In this document: one piece after another, positions 1 through 12,728 of the stretch
How positions within the stretch are numbered: the stretch's first letter is position 1
Layout: each line of letters opens with the position of its first letter
Source of the DNA: Periplaneta americana
Lineage: Eukaryota > Arthropoda > Insecta > Blattodea > Blattidae
Direction of reading: 5' to 3'
NCBI RefSeq assembly: GCF_040183065.1
Contig: NC_091120.1
Span: forward strand, 71,884,708-71,948,707
DNA: 64,000 bases
Translations under genes and position numbers: made by a program
The notes under the pieces: generated by a model
Database searches by the model: none
What the model was told of the DNA's origin: nothing
What the model saw: the letters and a program-made list of their open reading frames with translations, nothing else

Positions 1-418
1 ACGATTGAGTGCTGAAAACTCAAACTCTGTAATACTGAAATCGAGTAAAACTAAAAAATCCGTCATTTCAATAAATTGTTGCTTAAACTATCAATAGTGT
101 CAAATTTCTCAAGTGTTTGAGAACATGTTCGATAAACTCATCATTCGATACTTAATATAATTTTATTGTTTTTAATGCTATTACACCTTTACCAGCTCAC
201 TCAGTTAACTTAATATATTTCTGAGAAATTAATGAATTCTCCCATTAACTGGATTACTGGTCTACCCAATTCAACTGACATAAAAAAGATACTGCGATAC
301 CATTGTTATTAACTAGAAGAAATGTCCGGCATAGGAGTGTTCACATAAGAATTGTACCACAGGACCAATGGCGCTGTAAGTTAACGAATTAAATAACAGT
401 TAAAGTTCAACATGATGA

Positions 419-592
419 AAGTCCACCACTGTGAAGTAACGGTTAGCACATATGACTGTGACATGAGCGGACCTGGGTTCAAATTCTGGTTGGGGTTTTC
501 CATTAGCCAATTGAAGCAGAATTGCTGGGTAACTTTCGGTGTTAGACCTCGGACTCATTTTGCCATCATTAATTCACATATTATCATTAATG
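419..592 (+). mobile_element. Old tRNA-derived SINE, family 1, truncated
   Basis: Starts GTCCACCACTGTGAAGTAAC with a B-box-like GGGTTCAAATTC, then GGGTAACTTTCGGTG and CTCGGACTCATTTTG. This is the body of the better preserved copy at 8910-9164, diverged and shortened. Confidence 0.6.
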
Positions 593-1098
593 CCATAGCT
601 CGGATTAAATTCACGGTGCGGCGTGCTGTACTTGTACAAGAGCTACCCAGTCATTTACAGAATAGGAGTGGTAAGCACAATAAGCCTCAGGCTGTAGTGC
701 AAGTCTTTGGGTCCTTCTTCTGTACAAGAAAAAAAAAACATTATTAAACTTCCAATCTATGAAACGCATTTCATGTTGTATAAAACATGATTACAGTAAC
801 GCTGTCAGCAATTTTAGGCCGTAAACTTTACTACCTGGGTTCATGTCCTCCCAGATCACATATAGACTTCTCATTCCTATGTTAAAATCGGTTGCACTTT
901 GAAGAGAACAACCGCCAGGATCGTCACCCGTCCGCCGTAAACGAACACGAGATGGCAGTACAGTCGCTAATGCAATTCAAATGGGAGTTATGACGTGACT
1001 CCTTATGTAACAACTAGATGGCAGCATAGTAAACCTGACAAAAGTTGTTACAGTCAAAGCCTATAATGCAGAGTAATCTGGGTATATGTGATCTAGGA

Positions 1099-1500
1099 CA
1101 GCGTTTCTCAAACTATGGTCCGCGGACCACCTGTGGTCCTCGAGGTCCGCCCTTGTGGTCTTTCAAAAAAGACAGAAGAAAAAATAACATTCAGACGAAT
1201 TGCGTATCACACAAGGTTATAGCTGAAAATCTCAAAGTTTGGAAATGACACATGGCAATCACCTTTCACTTTTTCACTTTCACTTTCACTTTCACTTAAT
1301 TAGTTAATGTTAATATAAAAATAAATTGAATTAAATTAATTTTAATTAATTCATTCTATTTTGAAATATAAGTATACTGGTATTAAAATATGCTACAAAA
1401 ATGTACATTTGATTTCTAAGGGAACAAGAGTAAGGTGGTTCGCGAAACTATTCTGACTTAAAAAAGTAGTCCCCACTTCAAAAAAGTTTGAGGAACGTTG
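1099..1500. mobile_element. hAT-type non-autonomous element (402 bp)
   Basis: Left end CAGCGTTTCTCAAACT, right end (complement) CAACGTTCCTCAAACT, flanked by ATCTAGGA (1091-1098) and ATCTATGA (1501-1508), an 8-bp target duplication with one mismatch. CAG..TTTCTCAAAC ends and 8-bp duplications are the hAT signature. It contains a short TTTCAC repeat (1262-1297) and a GGTCCGCGGACC palindrome near the left end. No coding. Confidence 0.75.
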
Positions 1501-2081
1501 ATCTATGATGTCCTGTAGAGTTGGGCAAACAGCGTCTTAGTTCCAATCGTTCTCTTAGGCGAGATTAGCGGGCCATTCATGTCAGTTCCAAGAAATCATA
1601 ATATTATCAAGACTGTCATTCTCGAGACCGAATGATACCAATTCTGGGCCTGTTATCGTTAAGAAATACGTACACCCACTGCCGGCTTACTTTTACTGCA
1701 ATTCGTGACTCTCACTGAAATATTAATGTTTATAAAGTAATTTCAAGAAGGCACAGCAGTATAGTACACAATTTATGATTGTCGATATTCTTACAGAAGC
1801 CGCATTATAATAATGAACTATTTATTGCCTTTCTCGGAAAGCAAAATAATGCATCACTTTCAGTCATTGGCTAATGCCTAAGTTCGTCTAAAACAATAAC
1901 AAGTTGTCGTTGAAGGTATGATGTGCTTTCTCGCCATCAGCATTTCGTTGACATTTTCTTTTTAATCATTCGATAGTGTTTTGAATACCGCTATTGTAAT
2001 GGATATCACATGACAATATTATTATTTTGCGCGTTGACATCGGGATGTTTCGTTGTGTTATGCAAGGGCATCTTCATCAGC

Positions 2082-2362
2082 ATGAGTAATTATTGCGCTG
2101 TGTACGAATGTAATAATTCTGCAGTGCTTGAGAAAAGTGACATAAGTCAGTTTCCACAAACCTTTTTTGATAATTTATTGACAACTTACTGAACATCTGC
2201 TCGCTTGGAAAAAAATACATAAGTATTCTCCCATTACAATAATTCATACAGAAAAAAATCAAATCGACATAAACCAATGTAAGTTGCCAATAAATTATCA
2301 AAAAAGGTTTGTGAAAACTGACTTATGTCACTTTTCCCAAGCACTGCAGAATTAATAATACC
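2082..2362. mobile_element. Foldback element carrying a THAP-domain start
   Basis: Arms of ~80 bp (about 2108-2190 and 2278-2362) are near-perfect inverted copies around an ~87-bp spacer. Just outside and running into the left arm, an ATG at 2082 encodes MSNYCAVYECNNSAVLEKSD, which resembles the first residues of a THAP zinc finger (M....CAV..C.N). THAP domains occur in P-type transposases and in host genes. Only the first ~25 residues look like THAP, so it is a remnant. Confidence 0.5.
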
Positions 2363-3553
2363 AGTACAACATGTTTACGAATAATCAATAAAAGAATTCC
2401 TCTACAAGTGATAAACTATAATCCTTCTGTTTAGAGATGTTCCAGAAGACCCCTGAACAGATTGCTAAATGAGGCTGATACAGATTTATTTATGTCTAGT
2501 TCGTGACGGATGATGATGATGATGATGATGACAACGATGGATATAAATAGTTTTTATAGTGAAACAGAGTGTTTCATTATATGCCAATTTTGTCACATAA
2601 ATAAATGAAATTAATATTTCTCCAAAGAAAGTTAAGAACATTACTTTTATGTACAGTAAATAGTAATATTTTCAAAATAAAATAAGAGCTTCGATTTGAT
2701 TTTAAATTATACCTGTATAAGCTCTAAATAAAAATGTAATTTTCTTAAGGCTTTTTGTACAATTACCTAGCCACCAGGAAACTGATTCGGTATCAACATC
2801 AAAATATAAACAGAGAAAATTATTATTTACACTCAATGGTCACTCTCTTAGGAATACTTACGCAACGAAATGTATAAACTCCTTTCGTTCTCAAAAACCT
2901 GCATTTCGTCGTGACATAAATTCAACAGATTTCTCTATTGTTACTAACACCACCACAGTCATTGTTGCCATCACCTACGGCTACCACTACTACTATCACC
3001 AAACCAATAGTCATTTAAAAAACACCTACTAGGGCCTATCATCACTATCACTACATTTGAAGTTCACATAAGATTTATTTCATGAATTGGCTACCGGTAC
3101 TCAGTGTATTTGCAGTTATAGACAAAATTATTTTAAACTATAATCAATTATTACTATGAATATAATATTTTCACTAACATTTTGTATCCATAAAAGTGTA
3201 CCGGTACTTAACAAAACAACAGTCTTTAATATCAACACTGGTACCGGCATTGTTCTCAACAATTCCCACTGGGCATAGCCTACAAGCTATCATGTCCATT
3301 GTTATGTAAAAATGTAAAACGGTGAGAACTTAAAGTTGAGCGAAATGAGTATAAATGGTCACAAACATGTCAGAAAATTAAATCAAGTGTAATGTACCTC
3401 AAACACCATAAGCATAATTTAGATTCTATACACAAAATTACAATCTTAGGAAGAGTATCTAGCTACATATTATTTCCATATATATTTGTAAATTCTTGCT
3501 CGCCTTCAAAAAAAGTAACGCAATGCTCTCACAAAATGTGCCTGCGTTTATAG
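2363..3553. other. Esterase intron (upstream part), AT-rich
   Basis: No esterase exon (for example EDCLYLN or HGGGF coding) was found between 1 and 3553. There is a short ATG trinucleotide run at 2510-2531 and a CAC/ACC-rich stretch near 2945-3000, otherwise nothing recognisable. Confidence 0.5.
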
Positions 3554-3739
3554 GTTTCCTAAGCACTGGCGACGACGTGGTCCCAGGTAACATGGGTCTC
3601 AAAGATCAGTCCGCAGCACTGCACTGGGTGAAAAACAACATTGCTGCATTTGGTGGCAACCCCAACAGTGTAACAATCACTGGAACATCAATGGGAGGCG
3701 CCTCTACTCAGTATCATTACTTATCACCATTGTCCAGTG
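3554..3739 (+). CDS. Carboxylesterase exon A (first in window): nucleophile elbow
   Basis: The acceptor is tttatag before 3554 and the donor is gtaagt at 3740. It encodes [19 protein letters not shown], then [14 protein letters not shown] and the elbow GTSMGG with the catalytic Ser at 3688-3690. Phase 1 enters and phase 1 leaves. GFLSTGD..PGN.GL.DQ..AL.WV..NI..FGG is the hallmark stretch of type-B carboxylesterases. An open frame continues upstream to 3496, but the residues before GFLS do not resemble the family NYRLGxxG segment, so 3554 is a splice acceptor and not a start. Confidence 0.9.
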
Positions 3740-3860
3740 GTAAGTAGATGAAAAGGGTAACAATCTTTGCAAGCTCTGACATTATTACAAAAGTTCTTAA
3801 GCCTGTAAAAGACACAGAACTACTGTAACAACATTAGATGTTTAATGATGCAATAACGCA

Positions 3861-3892
<32 letters not shown>

Positions 3893-5356
3893 CCAGAGGG
3901 GAAAGAGAGAAAAAATTAAGAGAGCCATGCACACACGTGTTAATAACATGGCAAAGAAGTTGGAAATTTAATCAGTGATATATAAGTGTTAAAAGTGTAT
4001 ATAGAAATATGAATAAACAATTCATCAGTCGAGCTACACAAAAATAATTATATAATAGTAAACAGATTAATTCAATTTACAAGCATAAACAATTCATCAG
4101 TTGAGCTATACAGACTACTATTCAATTTATAGAATATAGGCCTACAGTTCATCAGTTAAGCTATACAAAAATATACAATACATACGTAGAACACAGATTA
4201 ATTCAATATACAAGCATAATTTTAGTTAAGCTATACAAAATTGTACGTTTCATATCAAGTACAATAATTCAGTTTACAAGCGTAAACAATTCATCAGTTA
4301 TGTAGAAATTTGGTTAATTTGTTCTAAACCTTTTCTCAAGGTCCTTCAAAACTTAAGATAATTAGGCAGTGCATTGAAGATTGTAATACATGAATAGTGA
4401 ACTCCTTTTTTATAACAACTTTAGATTAACAGAGGATAGATGGAGATCTGATTTATGTCTTGTATTTAAATTATGAATGTCTTGATAAGTAGGCCTATTA
4501 AATGTATCTCGGTTTTTAATATAAAACATCACTAGTGACAGAATGTACTCACAAGGTAAGGTCAAGATTTCTAAATTTTGGAATGTCCTTTTATGCACAC
4601 CAGCAATTATTCTTAAAGCTTTCTTTTGTAAAACAAAAATGTGTTTAGCTTCAGACGAGTTGCTCCAAAATATTAATCCATATTTCATTACAGAATGAAA
4701 ATATGCAAAGTATGACATTTTAAGTACCTATGTTCATATGGCCAATAGAAGATAAGGATCTTAATGCATAACAGCCAGAGCTCTATTTAAAAGTAATATA
4801 TTCTATATAGGTATTCCTCGTTATTATTTGTATTATATAATGATCTTCTTCTACTGGCATGCAGCTCTTAAAGTTTAGCTAATGCCTCCTTAACGATGAC
4901 AGCCCATTCCTCTCTATTTTCTGCCTTCTTCCTCCATCTTCTACCTCCCATCCTTCGCAGGTCCTCCTCCAGACAGTCCAACCACCTTAGCCTCGGCCTT
5001 CCTCTGTATCTTCTCCCTCCTGGATTTCCATCAAAAATGTTTTTAATCGTTCTGCTACCATCCATTCTGATCACATGTCCAGTCCATTCTATTCCATTTT
5101 AGCTTTTATCTGTGTTATATATTAGGACTCTTATACAGTTGATTTATCTCATTATTTGTCCTTATTCTCCATCCATCTTTATCTTTTATTGGTCCATAAA
5201 TTTTCCTCAGTATTTTCCTTTCCCAGCTTTCCAACTGTAATTTTATATCTTCCGTCATAACCCAGGCTTCACATCCATATATAACTATAGGTTTTATTAC
5301 TGTGTTGTTGATCTGTAATTTGGTTTGTTTCGATAGGTACCGTGTTTTTATTACTT

Positions 5357-5402
<46 letters not shown>

Positions 5403-8400
5403 TATAAATAAAATATTACCCTACAACTTACAGTTATTGATTTATCTACTAATTTATCTCTTCCTTGGTCTCTTTGCTTAATACATTTATGATTATTAAT
5501 TCTGATTTCACCTGACAAATTATTAGTCTTATTTTCTGCATCTTTTTCCCTGTAGGATTATTCCACAGAGGTATCTCAATGAGTGGGTCCACATTGTGCC
5601 CCTGGGCATATATGGAGGCTGGTCCAGAGAAGGCACACAAACTGGGAGCTCCTCTGGGTTGCCATGAAAAATCTTCAAAGGAGCTCGTTGAGTGTCTGAG
5701 GACTAGACCTGCTCGTCAGATTGTAGAAAAAGTGAAACATTTTCAGGTAATTATCAATGCAGTCTTCAACTTCAGTACCGATATTAAAACTAACATTGAA
5801 TCTATAGTTTACAAATCTAGTAACCTACCGTCACCGTCACTGTCTCTTATTCTTGGGAAACGACTCAATTTTTTTCAGGAGCACTTAATACATTCATAAC
5901 AATATTTCATGTACATGATTTCCGGAGAAAATACTTACAGCACTGAATGTAAGTAAAATTTGTCCAATAATTTAAATAAAAATGCTCTAATCAGATATAT
6001 GCAGAAATTAAAAATCAAGGAGGCTCACCGCTGTGAAGTAATGGTTAACATATTTGACCATGAAATGAGCAGGCCCGGGTTCAAATCTTGGTTGGGACAT
6101 GTTACCGGTACTTGGTTGGGATTTTTTTCAGGATTTTCCCTCAACCAATTGAATTTACCGACAGAAGTACCTGGAACGCATATTTATCTTTCGGTGATAA
6201 AAGATACAAAGCAGAACAAACGACTATTAGAAGCATATCAAAGTAGAGAAAGGCGTTCACTGTACAATGATTATGGAAGAGACACTGTATATAGCAAAAA
6301 GAAAAAAAAAGGAGCAACACAACCATTAAAATTAAAATCAGGACAAGAAACACAGAACAACTATGAACAAGGACCCTCTTCTAAAATTAAAATTATGGTC
6401 CTGCTAAGCTGCTAAGAACAGATACTACACTTTGACCTTAGCCAAAAGGCCACACAAGCAAATTTATATTAAAATTAAAATGGATACCAAAAAAAACAAA
6501 TGATTTGAAACCGTTATATTGATACCATTGATATTCTTTCCAATCCGGAAAGGTCATTAGCAGATTTGATAAGAGCTGTTTCACCTTCCAATTAAAAAAA
6601 AAGTCTTCCTGCAGGTATGGATGTACAATCCCTTCTCCCCATTTGGTCCCACAGTGGAAACAACTGGGTCTACACCATTCCTGCCCAAACATCCTGTAGA
6701 ACTTCTTTTAGAAGGTAAAGTTCAAGATGTTCCATGGATGGCTGGTGCAACAACAGAAGATGGCTTGTGGCCTGCAGCAGGTAACTGTTAAACTACTTAA
6801 TTGATATAAAATAAGCTCCATAAACAAGATACCGGCAAGTCACGTTCTTGTTCTGGAGAGAAAGGACAGATGAAACAGAATATATTGTACAGTCTTGTTA
6901 CTTAGAGTACTAGCAAAGGTTTGGCATTTGTTTTTGGCCAACTTGCTCTCATTTCCTAGTACATGCTTCATCAACTTCTTTCAATTCTCTCATGGGGTTC
7001 AAGTCTACAATGAGACTTAGAAATAAAAGATAAGCAGGGAAACTACTGATCTAATATGTAATGATAACAGAGTTTTCTTATAGACTTTGAAGCTGCTTTA
7101 GGTACTATACCTCACAAGTCTATTCTGTTACAATCTATTAAACTTGGAATCAAAGGCAGAAAATGCTAAGACTTCTACATTCTTTGCTTAATGAAAGAAC
7201 GATTCAAACTTTTATAAATAGTTACTTATCTTCACTCAAGAAAATTAGTACTAGTGGTATGTCCAACATTTTGTACCGGTACTAAGGTCAAATCCATTAT
7301 ATGATTTACCTAATGTTCTTCCACTTAAGGTAAAAACAAGTACCGGGGTACTGTACCGTAAGCTAATTATGCAGATGATAGGCCTTTACATGGGCTACTG
7401 ATAACGATCCAGATAAAGCATTAAGTGTTATGCAAACAGCTGTAAATAATATTAATAGACTACTGGACATGCAAGTGAAACCATTCGTTTCACACTCTAA
7501 GACCTGTATGATCTTCACAAAAAGATAGAGTTTAAAAACTATAACCCTCACATTTATCTAAACAATCAGAAAACTGAGTACTGGTACAATTCCCAATATA
7601 AACCTAATATTTCATGAGTTAACTGTTTTTTCTGTCTATTTTCAAGCAGGAGATGGTCTTTGTTAGGGATTTATCCTGTCTTGTTGTACATTGTGGCTAC
7701 CATCTTGGATCTTCTATGTATCCCATTTTCTAGAGAGGTCGATATGAAAAATGTTAATGAGTTTAATAGTAATGCTTGCTGAATATCCATATTTCTGTCT
7801 TTATCTAATGTTCTACATCCAGCAATCCTTCTTGAAATTTCATTTTTAAGTGCTGTAGTGTTGTAATTAATAGTAGTAGTAGTAGTAGTGGTGGTGGTGG
7901 TGGTGGTGGTAGTCTGTTCATTTTGTAGATCAGGGCATCAACGTATATGTTATCACTATTTAGTTTTCTGGTATGTAGGATATATTATTATTATGATGCA
8001 ATCCTTGAGTGTAAAATTTATACCACGAACTGTAGTGTACTTACGTGCTGAAGATGTGTCATTTGTTTTCCACAACTTCGAGTGCATGATATAATATTCT
8101 ATTAAAAATTATTATGTTTGTATGAGGATAGTGTTCACGTAATACTATAAAAAATTTTTTCTTGTTGTTTTTTCAGTAAAGATAAATATTATTAGATGCT
8201 TATCAATAGGTTTGTTCCAGCACGGTTTTGAATCAATTCTGAACAGTCTGCTCATACACAGTAGCCCAATGTGTGTTCCAACAAGACTAGCACTGATTCA
8301 GAACCAATAATGAACTCTCAGTTCCCTGTTCCAACGTGCTTCAGAATGAGTGAAATTAGTTCTCGATTAAGAGCAGAATTGGGAATTCTGAACTGTTGAT

Positions 8401-11400
8401 GCATGCGCGGATGGCTTAATCTGAAGTTATGGTTAAAATGCTTCGAGACTGGGCAGATTAAAATAAAAAAATAATCGATCATGAATGATTTGGAAGGTGA
8501 TAGTGTTATATTTTATGACGAATTAAGTTCAGAAGATGAATATAATTTTAATATGAGAAGAAAGTCCGAAGACCTTGAAAGAATAGTTCAAGAAATGTTC
8601 CAACAACGTAAAATCTCGAACTAGTTCACTTCTGACACTGTACACAACTGGTGCATACATCGAAAGAAGTTCGGTATTAGTTCAGAACACATTCTGAATT
8701 GCTTGCTGGAACAAATTTAATATTTCTGATAATGAATATACTGGTACTGGTCCCAGGCTCCCAGTACAGTCCTCTGGGAATGTTACCATTAAACTTACTA
8801 TTGGTACTGGTATCTTAAGCATAGGCCTACTGGTAGTTTAAATTGCTAAACGGGACTTTACATTGAGACTGTAATGGACTCAATATGGTACTCGTACTAA
8901 TTAAGAAGAGTCCACACCTGTGGAGTAACGGTCAGCGCGTCTGGCTGCGAAACCAGGTGGCTCGGGTTCGAATCCTGGTCGGGGCAAGTTACCTGGTTGA
9001 GGTTTTTTCCGGGGTTTTCCCTCAACGCAATACGAGCAAATGCTGGGTAACTTTCGGTGCTGGACCCCGGACTCATCTCACTGTAATTATCACCTTCATT
9101 TCATTCAGATGCTAAATAACCTAGATGTTGATACAGCATCGTAAAATAACCCAATTAAAAAAAGTTAAGAAGATGATGGGGTGATGATTCTTAAATGATA
9201 TATCGAGAGCTAATCTGATCAAATTTATGTGTGTCTGAATAATATGAACATAACCTCATACTAAATAAAATTAAGTATTAAAATTCCGGTGAGAGCAGAA
9301 GAAATTTGTATTTAGGCCTAATTAAGATAGTTTCGATATCTGCATGTTTAACCTGACACAAACATTATTTATAGACTGGATTAGTTCTGATGAGATACTA
9401 GCAGAATTGGATGGCAGATTTGAAGAACTTATTCCCCTCATTCTTGACTTCAACTACACTGTCCCTTCTGAATTGAAGAAGGAGGTGGTGAGCAAGATCC
9501 GTGACTTTTACCTTCAAGGACGACCTGTGTCCTCTTTGACGATCAAAGGAATCATAGAGGTGAGATGAGAGCCATATTATTTTATAATAAAAGAATCTCA
9601 TTTTCTTACTCCACTATAGCAATTCCGAATATAGACATCAATAAGAAAGATATACCGGTACAGATCCAGAAAATTATGCGATATCCAATACTCAGTGCTG
9701 TTAGAAGATAAATACCTCTTTACTTACAGGTACATATGGAAATAAATAAGGTCAATTGGTTAAGTACAGTAAGTATAACTAAAAAATCACTTTTCATTGA
9801 TTCTAACATAAATGTATAGGCCTACTAACTGGACATACCTACTACTGGTACTGAATTTTGAGAGGCAATATTTTGGAATGCTCTTTAAATTAGGTACACA
9901 AAATCATTGAAGTTATTTTTTTATAAATGTAGGAAGTATAATTCATTATTTACAGTTCACTCTCTGTAGATCATGTCATCTGTTTGTTGAGAGGACATGG
10001 TGATCAATTCCAACCTCTCTAATTGTTTATGTTCTTATCTCCAGGCGTTTAGAAGATACAAAATGTTCACTACTAATAATAAGATGTCAAGTTGAAATAT
10101 GATATATTTCGGTCAGTCTACAAAAAAAAGTGCCTTTTGTAGTAGGTACATGGTAAATATTTATTTAAGGACTCTATAAAAATTGTTTCTTCAATGGTTC
10201 AAAATATCAATACAATCTAAGAAGACATGCATATTATTTTTAGAGTTCTTTGCAGTTTTATTTTTTATTTTTATGTACGGTAATTTTTAATCAACAGTGC
10301 AGATATGTACACCTACATTACACGGAATATATGTTTCCTCAGAAGTCTTGCTAATTTTTGTTTGAACTTAAGGAAATATTTATAATTTAGTCATATTTCA
10401 TTTCATTTATTGTTCTGCCTAAGGGCAAACCCAGCTTTCTCCAATCTTTCCTATTTTCTGCCTTCCTCTTTGTTTCCTCATATGATCCATATACCGTATC
10501 TTAATGTCGTCTATCATCTGATATCTTTTTCTATCCTAGACTCTTCTCCCATTCAGCATTCCTTCCAGTGCATCCTTCAGTAGACAGTTTCTTCTCAGGC
10601 AGTGACCCAACAAATGCCTTTTCCTCTTCTTGATCAGTTACAGCATCATTCTTTCTTCACTCACTCCATATTATATTTCTTATTTTAAATGTTAAATGCA
10701 GTTTAGCATAAAAATTATGGGAAAAATTAATTGAAACATATTAAGAATTTGATCTACAAACAGTCACAAGCTTTCCCTGTATCCTCCATTCTAAAAATGT
10801 GTGCGTGCGTACTTGCGTGAGTATGTGTGAGTTTTTTTTTTTTTTTTTTGCTCTGAATTTGACAATAAAGTCATTCTTCTTCTCTCCTCCCAATATTTAT
10901 TTAGAGATGAGATCCTTAAATATTAAAAATGCATCACATACGGTATTAATAAATGTCTCTCATCCATTTCTTCTTCCTTTGAGCACAAAAGGCAATTTGG
11001 AGACGCAAATACTCCGATTTTATGCACGTGTCTGCCTAGGAAATCATGACCAGTAACAAGTCTGAACATTGCTACAGATGATTTGCGGAAAAAGTCTGGA
11101 ATTATTTTACATTCTAAAAATATATAGGCCTACCTATACTGAATTTCTTGCTGAATAACTTACAGTTTCGATTATTCATATTATGTTAACATTGTTTCAC
11201 TCTTCTTCTTCTGTGCACCAGTATCTAATTTCATTTTCATACTAAATATAGCCTAGCTGGTATTCTGATTGGAGTATGAAGTGTCTTGCACTTAGTATAG
11301 CTGATTTTAAGTGTATCTGCTATTGCTGATATTTTAAGTGTAACTTCAGCCTTTTATCTGACTTGAATAAATGAACATAAATGGATCATCCTACAAAAAA

Positions 11401-12683
11401 AAAAAAAACAAAACAAAAAAAAAAAAAAACATGACTTTTAGGAGATTTCCATTTCAAATAAGAAAAAATACGGTATATAAAAATGAAAGCTCTAAATTCT
11501 ACTTCATGTGTCATTCGATCTCTATTGTATAGGGCCTACAAGCTCTAAATAATATAACTCCCTACCAATATGTAACATAACCTGTAGGGTGCCAAAATTG
11601 TCACTTTAAAAAGGAAGTTAAATAACATTTAGACTATAATTAGGTATAAGTGTGTGTATGTCTCCTATTATGTTAAACTTTATTATTTATTTTATTATTC
11701 GTGACTTATTGTATACTGAACTAACAGAATTTTCTGTAATTAAGCTTTTGAACATTAAATACCAATAGGCCTACTGTATGTTTTTTCTTACTCTTTATTC
11801 AATGCAAATACCATTATATCCATGGTACTACTACATGCTAATTTTTACATTTTTCATTAAATCTGTCCTTAGTCTACTGCCTTAATATCATACAATGTTA
11901 ATACAGATGGCTAAATTTTGTTACTTTGTAATATTTAATCGCACTAGTTTTCATATCGTAGCTACAATAGGTACGATTATTTAGTCCTGACAATCGCTCA
12001 CAATGTGCGCCTGAGTCAGATGAATCCATTAAGTTACGCCAAGGGATGTTTAGGTTAGTCAGTTGCCTGCAATCAGAGCGATCGGATGTCATGCACGTGG
12101 TAAAGCGGTGTATTTCCAGTATAGTTACTCTGTACTGCTTTTCTTTACTGACTGTTTGCTCTTATCTCTACTCTGTAGCTCTCCCCACTACTCCTATTAC
12201 TTCCCCTCTTTCGCGTTGCCGAGCTGTCAGGACTAAATAATCGGTCTGTACCTATATTGATGTCTCCTACTGTATAATTACTTATTTGACTAGTAATTGT
12301 AGTTAATATTTCTTTACATTGATATTTAATATAATACAGTAATTTCCTTATTTAATAGTATTTACTTCAGTGTAATGATATTATATTATCTGAAATTAAA
12401 CTTAACTTGACATTGCTCTCGTTTGTCCTTGTTTTAATTTCCTATAAAAGTTTACATCTTTATAGTATGAGTTAAAAATGTTGTGTTCTTTTTTCAGCTT
12501 GTCACAGACAGAATCTTCTTACTGAATGGAGTTCAGTCTGCCAAGTTACAAGCCTCTGTTGTGAAGTCTCCAGTTTATTTTTACTTGTTTGGATACAGAG
12601 GGAAACATAGTTTTTCAGAGGTTATGTCGGGAACAAAGAGAAATTTTGGTAAGGCTATGATCAATAAAATATACATTTTAAAC

Positions 12684-12728
<45 letters not shown>

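Noticed and set aside
1-3495. Upstream esterase exons
   Set aside because: Searched by eye for EDCLYLN, HGGGF and NYRLG coding on the + strand; none found.
3496-3553. ATG at 3496 as start of the esterase
   Set aside because: The residues before GFLS do not match the family and a splice acceptor lies at 3552-3553; the N-terminal half must be upstream.
4896-5102. + strand 68-codon frame rich in Leu and Pro
   Set aside because: Antisense shadow of the LINE coding on the - strand.
7888-8094. 68-codon frame starting with poly-Val
   Set aside because: Starts in a GGT microsatellite; no homology.
8928-8990. tRNA gene at the SINE head
   Set aside because: Same sequence recurs as the head of a SINE with target duplications; no proper cloverleaf.
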